Below, one piece after another: positions 39,346 to 53,800 of a stretch of 64,000 bases of DNA (positions within the stretch are counted from its first letter, which is position 1; every line of letters begins with the position of its first letter). The stretch covers positions 24,217,454-24,281,453 of the forward strand of contig OZ038321.1 of assembly GCA_964035795.1 (NCBI GenBank), read 5' to 3'. Origin of the DNA: Pterobdella sp. o SKG-2022. Taxonomy: Eukaryota; Annelida; Clitellata; Hirudinida; Piscicolidae. The notes under the pieces are model-generated. The model ran no database searches, was not told the origin of the DNA, and was given only the letters and a program-made list of their open reading frames with translations. A program made the position numbers and the translations under genes.

Positions 39346-41113
39346 ATTATTTTGTTTTAAAGCATAGCATTTCAAAAAAAATAAATTTATAAAAAATAGG
39401 AAATTTTTAAAAAAATAATAGATCAATATAAATTCTTTTTTAACAATTCACTGAAAAGTGCATATTATTAAAGGGTTATTATAGATTTTTAATTTATTCT
39501 TGAAGTTTTGGTAGACTCATCAAAAGCATAGTTTTTGAAATTTGTATGCTATTTTTAACGAATAGTCAATTTTTCATTTTTATATCCATATTGATACAAA
39601 GCGACAAAATAATCGTTTTTTTTGAAGAATATTTTTCTTATGAGTCATCAATTTTCAATTTGAATTACTCAGTTCTTGGATGAATATTATTATTTTTAAG
39701 TGATTTAATAAAAAAGAGTAATTTTAAACTTTCTTGAAAAAATTGTTTGTGAATAAAAATTGAAGTGATTAAAAACGGGTGAAAAAACTCTCGTAAATTT
39801 TTACTTCTGGTCATCATAAAATATCAAAAGTATCAAAATAATTTTCATGAATGAATTTGATTAGTTTTTATTAAATTATTCAAATAATGCAACTTTTTAA
39901 TAGTCAAGTGTTGAGCAGCACACACGAGATTTTGAGCTTGAACAGTTTCCCAATCAAATGCAAAAAGAGTTCAATATATTGAAAAGTTTTGATTGGTCCA
40001 CATTCACATATTTTGAAACTTTTAGGCAATATGACTAGTGTTTGTTACTAGGCAATGTATTCATTAATTTTTAAAAACGAATTTTTTTCTCATAATTTTG
40101 TTAAAAACGCAACAGAAATAAAAAAAAATTGATGCAAGTATTCAAAACTTCAAAAATTATTAATTTTTTTGGATTTTGAAGAATTTTTCATCTAATGGTG
40201 AAAATGAAAAAACTTAGCTATTAAAAAAAATATAAGTCGTCATATTTGAAAATCTAGTCTTGAAAAAAATAAATATTTATCAAATTTAGTTTATTGTTTG
40301 CATGAGACAGAGATTTTTTGTCGTTTAAAAATCCTTTCCACAAACAAGGTTTATGTTTTGAAATAAGGCCTCTCGTTTTCATTATGGTCAAAAACTTTCA
40401 CCCTCAGTTTTAAAAGTTTCTTTCAAAGGTTTTTTCTATAATCAGAAAATAATAAACTTTATAAAAAAAACAAGCAACAAGCTTGCAGCATATATGGTAA
40501 CTCGAAAACTAAATTGAAAGGCTTCACAAAATATGACGTTTTATAAAGATTTTTATTTGATAATTTGTAGCAACAATCTATCTTGGTGGTGAAAAAAGGT
40601 CTTTGTGAATAAAACTAACTATAAATTTGTAAACTCGAAGAAAAAGTTTTCATAAATATATTCAAAAAATTTGAAAGTTATGACAAGTTGTACTTACTAG
40701 AAAATTTTTTTTGAAATAATCATAAAATGGTTTTGAATAGCTAAAAAAAACTCTGGGTTAAAACCTTTTAATTAGAGCATACTATTGAGACCATCACATC
40801 TGTGTATATGAAACTGTGAAATTGCATTGTTTTTGAAAGCAATATATCGACTAAGAAAATTTTAAACTAAATAATGTTCATCTAAAATTTTCCATCAAGT
40901 TCCAAAAGTACAAACATTCGAATCTTAAATATACTGAGAAAGGCGAATATTCAAGCAAATATTCAAGAATTTTCATGTTCAAAAAAACTTAATGCAGATA
41001 AAAGTTCTATTAATGTTGAAAGATTTTTTTACGTTTTTGCACACTTCAAGTATTAGAAGTAATCAATTTCAATAAGTTTCACAACCACAACCAAGCCAGT
41101 CGGCATTTTTTGT
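39346..41113. other. 3' flanks of two convergent genes
   Basis: AT-rich DNA between the twin-domain gene (+) and the large Cys-rich gene (-). An AATAAA near 39379 may end the plus-strand transcript. I see no further gene. Confidence 0.5.
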
Positions 41114-41828
41114 TCAAAATTGGATATAATTGATGATAAAAACTGAAACAATCAAAAATAAATGAGTCTTCCAAATAGAAAAGAAGTGAATATTATTTGC
41201 TTGAGAAAATCCTGTCAAAGTAAACCCATTACATAACTCCGAGGTACAACATTTGGCGCAAACCTGAAAAATTCATTAATTTATAATTATTAATAAAAAT
41301 TTATAACTTAAAATTTATTTTTCCAAATTTCATGGATATACTTGGGAATTATGTTTTTAAAACATTTTCTCAACAATATTTAAGTTTTGTGAACACACTC
41401 ACTTTTTCTCCTTTGGTGTTGATAATACAGTTTTCACTTGAAAACTCGCTGGTGCATGGTCTAGGCAAGCATCCCGTTGAGATGTTCACAGTCTCAGGAT
41501 TGGGCCAGTAATTTGTTACCTTTTATATATTATAAATCACTTATACAATAAAAATTATTTTTTTGTTGGAAATAAATCTTTCTTAGTTAACTCTAAAATG
41601 ACATCCAAAAAAACCTATATAGAAATTCAATGCAAATTTTTTGATGTTGTTCAATCAGAACTTCATTAAATAAGTTGAGAAAATAACTCAAAACAAAATA
41701 AAATCTTTATATGAATTTACGAATATATAACTTTACCCAACAACTATGACCGCTCATCACGGGACAAAACTGATATCTGTCATTTCCTTGAGGGCACGAT
41801 GATGATGACTGGCAGGAAACACATCTCA
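41114..41828 (-). CDS. Ly6/uPAR (LU) domain and GPI tail of the Cys-rich protein
   Basis: Three terminal exons: 41737-41828, 41403-41519 and 41114-41263 (phases 1-0, 0-0, 0-stop). The translation starts RCVSCQSSSSCPQGNDRYQF, continues through CPVMSGHSCW and STGCLPRPCTSE, and ends CAKCCTSELCNGF. The xRCxxC opening and the CCxxxxCN close are the hallmark of three-finger Ly6/uPAR domains. After it comes a spacer and a hydrophobic end (IWKTHLFLIVSVFIINYIQF) directly before the stop, as expected for a GPI signal, with the Asn after CC…C as a possible attachment region. It joins in phase to the last repeat exon (41940-42044). Confidence 0.85.
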
Positions 41829-44800
41829 CTTTTGAATAAAAATATTATAGATTAAATAAAATTAATATTTATAGTTTTCACCCATGATTTTCACAATTAA
41901 TAATTTTTTATGCTAAATGAAAAACTATTGAAAGCATACCTCCACACGAAGTTTCATCAGGAGACAAAATTAGGCCATTGGGACAACTTGTGCAGGAATT
42001 GGGTTTGTCAATGCATTTGTCGCAGTTGGTGAGAGTATTGCAAGCTTTTTGAGTTTTCAAAAGCGGCAAGATTATAATAAGTTAAACATAATGATTTAAA
42101 TAGATATTGGAATATATTTTTTTTAATAAAACTGAATTTAATTCGAAAAGTATAATGAAAGTTGTTCAAATGATAAATCTTACGAATGCATGCGGATCTC
42201 TCTTCATTTAAGCCATAACCGCTAGCACATCCTTCACATATAGAAGGTATTGATGGAGCTTCGTCGGTGCATTTGATGCAATTTGTGAACTTTACCATAC
42301 TACATACTACAAAATTTATTATTAAACATAATAATATCTATTATTTTGTTTTTATTTTATATAAAATTATGTAAAAAATTGAACTTTATATAAACAAGAG
42401 CGTATTTTATTTTACATGGTAATTTATTTTCAAATCTTAGATACCTTTACAGCTGCCGTCTAAAGCCCTCGAGTAACCGGATGGACAAGCTGCTATACTG
42501 CAGAAAGGTTTGTTGTTTTCAAGGGTGCATTTACTGCATTTCTCGGGACAAGCTAGAAAGTGTTTTAGTATTCAAATAAGATTATTATTATTCTTATCAG
42601 AAACAATTTTGTTGTTGTTTATTTGAAGTATGAACTCTAAAATTTTTCACCTAGACAAAGATTCGTGGTATTTTGGTAAATAGCATCTGTTTGGCACTTC
42701 AGGCAAGACGCAGCTTTATCAACAAAATTGCAAGATTCACAAAGAAGAGGACAAGCACCACAATTTCCAGTGTTATAGACATACTTTGCGGCACATTTTG
42801 TGCAAGTCATTTGATCGCTTGGTCCGCTTTCTTCACAAGTCTCACAATGCTTTTGACATGCTGAAAATTTTGTTAGTAGTTTTTCAGAAAAATTAAATTT
42901 TAAAACATGTCTTATTCTATAGTGTTTCAAACGTAAAAATTTTCAATTCATTTTTTAAAATCCTAATGTCCGATAAGAATCTGGTCTTCAAATGATATAC
43001 TTGTTTTTATTAAATTATTAAAGCTATGTTCATGATTATTTTTTCTTTGAAATGTGAGAATTCGAGATAATTAAATTGTTTTACAAAATAAAATAATTCA
43101 GTAACTGGCTTTCTCACCAATGCAAGTTTTGTCCTTCTTCACTAGGCCATAAAAAGGATTACAGACTGAACACTCAGTCTTCTGTGTGGTCGTACTATAC
43201 GCACAAACAGCGCAGTTGGGAGGACACACTAAAATAAATATTGATTTCTAAAACTAGTATTTCAAATTAGACATTTTATTGTAAAATAATTTAAGCATTT
43301 TTAATAAAACCTCCAAAAAAATTATTTTATTCACCCACACACAGGTCATCCAAAATAGTGTAGCCAGCTTTACATCCTCCACTATCGCACTTTCCATGAC
43401 CTATTGTCAAACACTTGAGACAATTAGCGGAGCACTCTGAGAAGAAAAACCAATTTTTAGTAACTTTTTATTATAATTTAAAAATAAACTTTAAATTATC
43501 AAAAAATTTTTTTAAAGGAAAGATATACCATTGCATTTTTTTGTTTCGGAATTGAGGGCGTATCCCGCATTACATTGACCTGGATCACATTTACCTGCTA
43601 GATTGCTACCGCAACTTTTACAGTTTGTTCCACAAGCTTGAAAAAAAAAGCATTGACTAAAAAATAAAAGAAATTTTAGGGATTTAAAACTATTTGCTCA
43701 CCAGCGCATGTCCCATCGGATGAAATGAAGACATAAGTGGGATTGCAAGCATTTGAATCACAAATTGTTTTTGAGCTTGAAGTCGAATAAGAGCAACTGT
43801 TGCAGTTAGGTGGGCACACTAAAAATTGAGAATTTATTAATTTTTAATGAATTAATAAAAATTCATAACTCACAAAAATCAATCAATAATTGTTCAGAGT
43901 GCAGTTCAAATTTTTTTTGAAAACTTACTCATACACTGTCCTTTATCATCAGTAGTATACCCAGAATGACACATATTGTTTTGACATTGAACTTTATTTG
44001 TAGGATCGGATGCAATGTAATTGCATTTCTTACAGTTTGATGGACATGCTTTAAAATTTGAATAAGATTAAATTAACTCAATTTAAAAATATTTCAAATA
44101 TTATTTGATGATGTTTTAAAAACCACTCAAGTATTTTACTAGAATTTCTGCAAGCACCAGATAAGCTCTTTGAAATAAGACTGAAAATTTATTGAAAATT
44201 TCATTTAGTAAAGAGACCTTGACAAGCGTTGGAGTCTGTATTGAGTACGAAACCTGTACTATTACATTGGTTACACGTAGGAACATCTGTGGCTCGATCG
44301 ATGCTACAGTGAAGGCATCCTATGCCGCAACCTAGAAGTGTAATAGTAAAGTTGAACTCATTATTAATTATCGCTTCGAGGATAAAAATAAATTCAGAGT
44401 TTGTATTTTTCTATAAGAAATTGGAGAATACTTTGAAAGTTTTCATCTTTTGTTGTATACAAAGTATAAAAGGAATTCAAGATAAGCAATTTTTATATCT
44501 TAGTATAAGTATAAATAATTATTTATATAGCTAAAAGGCTCTACGCTGAAAACGGCCTGATAAACTCTTTTCAAAAATTATTAGTAGAAATAATAAAAAA
44601 TAAAATTTTAAATAAGAAGGTAAAAAAATTCTATCAAAAAAGTGTTCAGGGGAGCATGTGAAGGATGGTAGACCAGCATGCTTGAGAGCTATTATGAAGT
44701 TAAAAAGATAAGAAGGTGAATTAGATAAAAAAAATGTTGTTCGGGAAAAAAAATTTTTATGAGTTCGAGGTTTTCAGTCACTTTAATGAGAATAGTATTA

Positions 44801-47800
44801 AAGAAAAAAATTTAGTTCTGTGAAAACAGAAAAAAAAACAAAAAGAGGAAAAAAGGAGAAGATAAAGGTATCATCAGCAACATGCTGACTCTGAAAACAA
44901 AAAGTTCAATAGTAAAAAAAAGAAAAGAATCAAAAAGTGGAAGATATTTGGAAAACAGATCTCCGAGGAACGCCATAAGAATCAAAAAAAGAAGAAGAAA
45001 ATATATTAATAGTAACAGTAGAAATTCGATTGAAAAGGTAAAAGATAAGCCAAAAAAGAAAGGAGCCAAAAATACCAAATGGAATCAAGATGTTGAATTT
45101 GAAGTGAATGGTCGACAATGTCATAGGCAAGCTGAAAATCAAGATGAAGAAAAGAGAATTCACCAGAGTCAGAAGCCTAAAAGCTTATCATTAGAATTTT
45201 TTAAAAGACAGGTTCTAAAAGGATGGGAAGCTTGAAAGCCAGATTAAGGGAGTGAAACAAATTGCTAAAAAAAAAGTGAAAAGAAAAAGGTAGATAGCTT
45301 TTTCAAAAATCTTAGAAAAAAATTAAAATTAAGACGGTAGTTAAGATGATGGAAGGGTCAAAAAAATATTTTTCTAAAGAGGTAAGAAATTTTATTAAAC
45401 TTTCTCATTAAAAGGTTTACTTTTTCATAAGACTTCGATTTTCGAAAATCTAAAACATTCTGATTTTAAATTTCGAAATTATTAAGGTTCATTCACTTAC
45501 TGATGCAAAATCGCTTAGCTGGATCATAGTTGATGCCAAAACCAGGAGCACATTGTTGAGTGTAACAAGTGCTTGAAGATGAACAATAATCACATCCATT
45601 GGGACACGCTGTTTAATGGGTTATAATCGTGTAGAAACGATTATAAACTGTATTTTAATTTTTTATTTTAAAGTAATGTTTCAACTAGAAAATATAAAAT
45701 TCTTTGAAGAAAAGATTTAAAAAATTTTTAACTTAATGAGAAGTGAATTTGAATGGTAAAGTTTTCAGAAAATAAACATTTCAATAAGAAAATTTATTTA
45801 AAAACGTTAAACCAACAAATTAAAACTCACGTTTGCAATTTCCCGTAGTAAAGAAGGAGGTCAAAGCACAAGCTCCATCCATACAAACTGTATCGGCTCC
45901 GTTTAGCGTGCATGCATGACAATTTTCTGGACAGGCTGAAAATCAAAGAATTTAATAACTTTTAAGACTTTTTAAAAAAAAATTTTCAACCTCAAATTGA
46001 TAAACAAGCTTCGAACAAACTACTCCTTTTTTTAAATACGAAAAGAAGCACAGGTTATACATCAGAAAATTGATCAGTTGATACTTCATTTTTGTGTACT
46101 TTCCATATTTTTTTCAATTTTTCACTTGAACTTTAAAATCATTTATTCAACGTTTTTCAAAAATTTTTCGGGATTTAAGCGTTTTTGTTATTAATGTACA
46201 ACGGAAACTGTAAAAAATCTAATAACTTTATCGAATACTGTTTCATTTTATTTACCTATTTCTTAAAAACCAGATTACAGATCTTGTTTGTAATCACATT
46301 ATTCAACACTTTAGGTGTCAACTTTATGAAAAGTTGAAGAATATTTTAAAAGGCAATACAACACCAAAAAGTAAGTCTTGTGAAGTTTACAAGCAGCATG
46401 ATCTTATTGAAAAGTCTATTTCTTATTAAGGCACTAATCTTTTAGTTAGTATAACGATAAAACTTGGAAGCCGAACTTAAGGTGTAATTAGCTGAACTAA
46501 AACGTTGTTTTGGAGCATTGTGGGATGATCTGTAAAGTTTAGTTCTTAGCCTAAGCGCTCAAAATACTCCTCACAATCATCTTCAATTTTCGCATAGAAA
46601 CAATATGGTCCCTGAATTTTTGGCTATACAATTTTTTGAATTTTTTAGTAATTTTTATTGCTCTTTTCGAAAGTTTTGAAATTTTAGTGACTTTTGCTAA
46701 TTGAAATCTGATTAATTTTACTGAATTTTCCCTAATGCATTTTGTAATACAATGATATTTTTTGATTGCTTTAAAAATAATATTAATTTGAATAATCAAA
46801 AACATGTTTTTCTATATTATTACTAACGGATTTTTCCATTACTAACCATGACACTCTCTAATGGAACTTTCGGTGTTTTGGACAAAGGTTGCGGGACAGG
46901 CTCCTAAATCACATACCGCTACTTCATTCACCACGGCACAAAATTTACACAGAAAAGGACATTCTATAGTCAAAAAATTCATTTTAAAGTTATCAAAAAG
47001 CTTAAAAAACTTATATGTTACTAACAACTAATTGATAAATTTTTGCTGGAAACTTTTTAATTACTAAATAAAAGTTTTCTAATATTATTTAATGAAAACA
47101 AGCTAACGTAAACAAGTGTTGGTTGCTTTTGATAAAGCCCTAGATGCTTGACATGCTGAACATGTAGAAACAGAAAAGCTCGTGTCCGTAGAGTAGGAGC
47201 AACTGGCGCAACTAGTCGGACAAGCTGTTTTCCCCAAATTTGATTTTTGATGAATTATTTGTAGATAAACAAAGTTTAATAATTGAATTTTTTCAGAATT
47301 TTTTATATTCATGTTCGAATTTATTTAAATTTGCAAAAATGTGTGAAAACTCACGGAAACAACTTTTGTCGCTGCTGGATAGAATGTGATGAGAGACACA
47401 TGCAGAACAAGAAAGGTCGTTGGTGGCGAGGTGACAGGTTTGGCATTTCAAGTAACAAGCTGATCAAGAATATTAAGTTTCTTAAAAATTAAATAAAAAA
47501 ATTCAAATAGTTTTTTTGAGTTATGACATAAATACGATAGTATTAGTTGTGTATGCAAAAAATTTTCAATTAAATAAATTTGGAATTGTGAAAACTATAG
47601 GAAAGTTGTAACATTTTAGAGACATCTTATGTATGTTTTGTAGCAAGATAACTTTAAAAATCAAAACTCAATTGGTGTTTTTGAAGTTTTAAGGGAAAAT
47701 TGGTTTTGTGTTGTATTACTAACGGATGCAATGAGATGTTCCAACATCGTTTCCAGAAAAGAGTTTGTAGTTTGCATTGCATGTCGAGCAATGAGTATTG

Positions 47801-50800
47801 GTGATGTTGTTCGGGTCTACAATGCATTCCGTGCACTTACTTGGGCATGCTTCAAGTTTCAACAAAAATCTATTTAAAAATTAATTTCGATGTTTGTAAA
47901 AACTGAATATTTAAGAAACAGCTGTTCAAAATGATATTCGTTCAATAGTAAAATCATATTTGTGAAATTGGACTCACGAAGGCAATCTTTGTTGGAGTTG
48001 AGAACGAAGCCAGGAATCTTGCAAGTATCACATTTGCTTGGGCCACTTGTGGCACATGCCGCACAATTATGAGGACAAGCTAGCACATTTGCAAAAATAT
48101 TCATCATTTATCTTCTTATTTAACACAAACACTTTATCGATTTTTTAAATGAGTTAAATCATTAGACTTGAAATAACTTTACAATTGAGATGTTTCTATA
48201 TTTTTTAAAACTAATAAAACCCAGGCAAGTTTTGTTTCCAGCGTAGAAAAAGTAGCCTTGATCACAATCCGCTTGTGAGTCACACTTGCCTTTTCCATTA
48301 ACGTTGCATTTTTTACAATTGGGAGCACATGCTGGCAAAAAGTTTTTTGAATAAATTTGTTTCCAAAAATTCAGAGTTGAGCAAAACCCACAATATTAAA
48401 AAAAGCATGTTGGCTCGAATTTAATTGAAAGATTTTAAAAAAATTATTTACACACCATCGCATGTTTTCAAGCCCTTGTTAAGAACAAATCCTTTCATAC
48501 ACATGGGTCCGTCACATTTGGCAGTAGTGTCAGATGGTGCAGCAATCAATGGGCAGTGTAAACAGTTAGAGTCACATGCTATGTATTATAACAGAATTCA
48601 TAATAACCTTTTTTGCTAAAGTTTTGAAAAAATGAACAAAGAAAAAAATCTGTTGAAAATTACCATCACAAGATTTATCACTCTTCAAAAAGAATTTATC
48701 ATTGCAAACATCACAGGATCCTGCTCCGTTGAAGTCGCATATTTTACAGTTAGCACCACAAGCTAAAATTGGAAAAATTAATAAAAGCAAACTTTTAATT
48801 TAAAATATTTCGCTTTTGCTCAACATAATCTGTGTTTGATTGAGAACTTTAAAAACAAAAATGCTGGTACCTTCGCAAGTTCCACCAGTCTTCCAGGTGT
48901 ATCCCGGCATGCACTTGTTTTGGTCGCAGCCCTGGTCCGTGCAAATGAGGCACCCAACAGAACATGCTGTTCAAACATGAGGGAGCATGAAGAAAATTAC
49001 TTCAAGTCCCATTCACTTATTTCAAGACACACTTAAAGTTCAAACCAAATAAGAAAGATTTAAAGAAATAGAAAAAAATAACTTGCCGGTACAAGTTTGC
49101 GTTGCAGCATTATAATAGGCATTGCTAGCTGTTAGGCTATTTTTAATGCATCCAGTAGGATCGCATTTAGCTGCCCCGTTCAGATTACATGAAATGCACG
49201 AAGTAGCGCATGCTGAATAAAAGTTAAAGTTTTTTAGCTTCACATAATGTTGTTTGTAGTTAAATATAACTTCATGATATAAGAAAAAGAATTTTCCTAC
49301 CTACGCATGTTCGGTCACTTCTTTGCAAAACATACCCAGCATGGCAAATGTCACACTCGTTTGCAGCATTACAAAATAAAGAATCACAGTTTGAACCTAG
49401 AACGGTTTAGTCTTTCAATTTTTATAAAAAAGATTATTTTCAAAAACTTTATTTAAAATATAACTAGATTTTATGACTAGTTTTTTCAAAGAAAACTTGT
49501 GGGCTTACCCTTTGTTAGTGAGCAAATACCCAATTCATTACAAGAACTGCATCCCGGTGCACATTCTAAATGTTTAGCAATCACAACAATGTTTTTAGAG
49601 AGTTTATGAATTATATAGTCAAAAATTTTTACAAGTGTCAAAAGTGAATAATAACAAAACCAATATTTCAAATCAAAAACAGAAAATAAGTTTGACTGCC
49701 AATTAGACTGTTTGTTGTGTGAACCAGCTAATTGTTTAACGCAAACCCCATTTGTAAGTTTTGATAGCTGATTTTCTATTCAAACTGAACCAACTTGTGC
49801 AGACGTTATTGTTGACAGCATATCCGACTTGGCAGGCTGAGCAAACAGCAGCACTAGTATATGTTACGCAGTTTGGTATATTGTCGTCTGTGAGAGATTT
49901 TTTTACAATTGAATGAAATTTTTAGATTCAAGTTGATTTTTTTAAAAAAAAACGTTAAAAATTAAAAGTTAAATTTGGGAGACAGCTTTTTCAAACCTTT
50001 CGAGTGCCTTGAAAGTGACCTATGTTTGCTTGGCTTTCTAATTCAGTTAAACACAAAAAAAAATAAAAAAAGAAATAGTAAAAACATTTTAGAGCTGAAT
50101 TTTTATATTGAACATTACATATTTGTTTAATTAAAAATTACGAAGCTTTTTCAACAGTGCAGGATTTTCTAGTATGTCTATTCATGGTTAACATCCACAT
50201 TAAATGATTTGAAAAAAAAATATGTCGACCACTTGAACGCCTCTATTTGGGGTTTTAGTTGCAAAATTGATTGTTTCCACAGAGCACTAATTGTCGGCCC
50301 ACGAGGGATCGAAACCACTATCTTTAGGTAATAAGTCTAATGCTCAACCACTGAGCTATGGGGGCCAACATATATGGTTTGACTGATAGAGAAAAGGAGT
50401 ACCTCTAAGGATATTGTATTTATAGACTATGAAAATTAAAATATGAATGAAAAGTGCATAGACTTGTATTAAATATAAATTCTGTTTCTTACCCACGCAT
50501 ACGTTAGTAGCTAAAGCTTTTCCACTTGCACAGGTTTGGCAAGTTGTAGCTGCACCGTTGCATGTCAAACAATTAGAGTCACAAGCTAAAAATGAAAAAT
50601 TTAAATTACTTGTCTGATTTTTAGATTTTAGTTTCAATTTTACAAAAATATTTTTAATTGATTTTTTATAAAATACTATTTTAAAATTTTGAACTGTTTA
50701 CGGAATAAATCTTGATTATAGTGACCACAAAAAATTCATAGTTAATAGTCACAACAGTAACCTTTACAAGTGGTATCCAAATAGAAACCATTTTGGCAAG

Positions 50801-53800
50801 AAGTACAGGAAGCACCATCAGCACACGCCGTGCATCCTGCCAGACAAGCTGTAATAGACATTAAATTAAAAAGTTATACTGTTGTAACATTTAACATGTT
50901 CAGTAGTTGAATTTTCACCAAGTTATAACCTGTGCAAGCAGAGTTTTGTACATAGAAACCATCATTGCAAACAGTACAAGTAGAAGCATCAGAGCAGGTT
51001 TTGCACCCAGTACTGCAGGCTGTTTTAGTTGACAATGTTTCAAATTTGTAAAACCTTATATTTACATAAAATCAAAAGCACGAAGCAAAGAAAAAAACTT
51101 TTTAATGAAAGGATTCGATTTTTATATAAAAGTTCCTAAAACTGAAACCTGTGCAAACTGATCCACTCAAGAAATACCCCGGACTAGAAGCTGTGCCCGT
51201 AGAGGCATCGGTACAAGTCTTGCAGCCTAAACTACAGGCTGGTGAGTATTTAAGTGTTACTTAACCACTCATTCACTCACAATTTTAAACAAAATTTATT
51301 TATGCTGAAAAAAATTTGTTTCATTAAATAATTCTTTGGGTAAAAACAGTAGACATGGCAAAAGTTTATAAAAAAAGGTATACTAGTGAGTGTTGAACGC
51401 AATTTGCTTGTAATAAATGGAAATATTGAGGTTGAAAACTTAAAATTTAGCAGAACTTAAACAGACGAAGAACTATTATAGATAATTTTAAGAAATTAAA
51501 ACTCCACAAATTTAAACTTTTAAAATAAATATATTTTCTTATTTCCATTCATACGCGCAATGTAATAAAATGTATGCAATGTAATGAGGTATTTATAAAG
51601 CACTTATTCATAGATCAAAGCACTTGCTACACATTTAATATAGCAAAAACACTGTTGAACAGTGCGCTAATTCTGGGCCCACGCGAGATCGAACCCGGTA
51701 ACTTTAGATAATTATTATAATGCTTAACCATTGAGCTATACGAGCAATCAAAACTGAGCCATAAAACAACTCAAAAAAAGAAAAAAATCCAAAAATATAC
51801 TAATTTTAAAAATTTTCAACTGAAGTTTCAGTTAATCGATCCAAAATCTGAACTAGAACACTCACCTGAACACCCTCCTAACACAACATAATATCCATCA
51901 GCACATGTACCACAAGTTTCTGTAGATGTACACGTAGTGCAGTGCTGAACCGAGCATGCTTTTGAAGAATGGAGGTTTTTTTTATCATATATTTGTTAAT
52001 ATTTCACTTCAAGGCAAACATTAATATGTTTAAGGCTTTATAAATAAAACTTTTGATAAAAACTTCACAATATAGGATTATCAAAACTCATGATAGATTA
52101 TCAAAACTAATTAATTTTATTATGAATTAATTATTGAATTAGAAATTTTTAAAAATTACTTTGAGCAAACACAATCTCTCAACTTTTTAAAATATGTATA
52201 TCCACGAATATTATATAGAACTTAAATTTATGGAAGTTTCTGAATCCTTTAAACCAGAAAGTTTTAAAATTTGGTAGAATAAGTTTGTTTATAAAATTTT
52301 CTTGAAAACTCACAAATACACGTTGATCCGGACGCAGTGTCACCGTCTTTACAAGCAGTACAGTCATTTGCTGTAGCGGCTGTGCAAGTCTTGCACGAGG
52401 GATGGCAAGCTTGAAACAATAAACAATCAAAAATTATAGTTATTATTGTTCAAATAGCTGTTCATTCATATTTATTAATTACGTTTATTTGGTGCGCCTC
52501 TAACAGTAGTTAAACCTGTAAGACCCAGTTTGAAAAGAGCTTGCTATACAAAAAGTATCGAACGTTGAATAATTTAATTGAGAAAACAAAAATTTTTTGA
52601 AACCCTATTATCTGCATTCAAAACAATTGAATCAACTGTTGACAAAATATTTCTTACAAGCACTTGACAACTGATAAGTTGCTTTTTAAAGGTTCAATAA
52701 TTTCCATCTGTTGACATGCTGAGCATTAAGACAAAGAAAAATTTCTCTACACCCTCAAAGATATCAAAACGATGATGAGATTTGGAGTTATCAGCTGGTC
52801 TCCTACAACATGCATGAAATTGGGATACTATGGTGAAAAATTTAACCTTGAGAATGGGGCCTTAGGAGAGAGTTTTTTGCAAGTATTCTCTATAATAGAT
52901 TCATCGATAAAAGTTGAAAAACGAAGATATAATTTAAAGATTAAAATTTAAAGAATGAAATTAGACTGATCAAGTAATTGAATTTATGAAATGCATCATC
53001 ACTGAATGCACACTAGGTTTAATTTGAAGATAACTTATATAAAAAAAATGGAAATATATTAATTAAAAAACACAAAATAAGCAACCCAATAAAAAAAAAT
53101 CGAAAAAAATCATAAATAATTTTCAAAAAAGACCTAAATATGCAAAACAAAAAAAGTAAGTTGAAAAACCGAAATAAAATATATTTCATATACGTCTAAC
53201 AATTGTTTCATGGGCTTACCCAATCTGGACTTTTGTAGAAGAGATTTCAAAAAATAGTAAAAAAAAAAAAAAAAGTAGTCAAGATAAAGCGTTTAAAAAA
53301 GGATATTCCAATTTCTCATCCAAAAAACTGAAAAAACACAAACTCAAAGATTTTAAAAAATATAACTTGTGGAAAAATGGAACTACTTTGGTGAAACTTC
53401 AAAACGATAAAATCTACAGATAATGAGAGAAATTGGAAAAACCTCGGAAAAGAAAAATCCAGACATTTACGAAAAAATATGGCAACTGTTGTCACGAACG
53501 ATTTAAGAAAGAAAAAGTTTTGAACTTGAAAAAAAAACTGAAACAAAGCAGAAAATTTCTTTTCAAAAATAATTTTTTGTATTGAAAAACATAGTTTGCT
53601 TTAAAAATTTTTAATATAACTGATAAAAGCACACTACGTATCGAACTCATTCCAATTCAAAAATACTGATGTTTAAAAATCCATTATTAATAGTTTCAAA
53701 ATAGATTTTTATTTATAAAATTTTTCATAAACTGCCAGTGTTGTTACCTATGCAAGTTGAACCCTGTTGGAAGTAACCGCTCGCACAGCTGTTTGCACTA

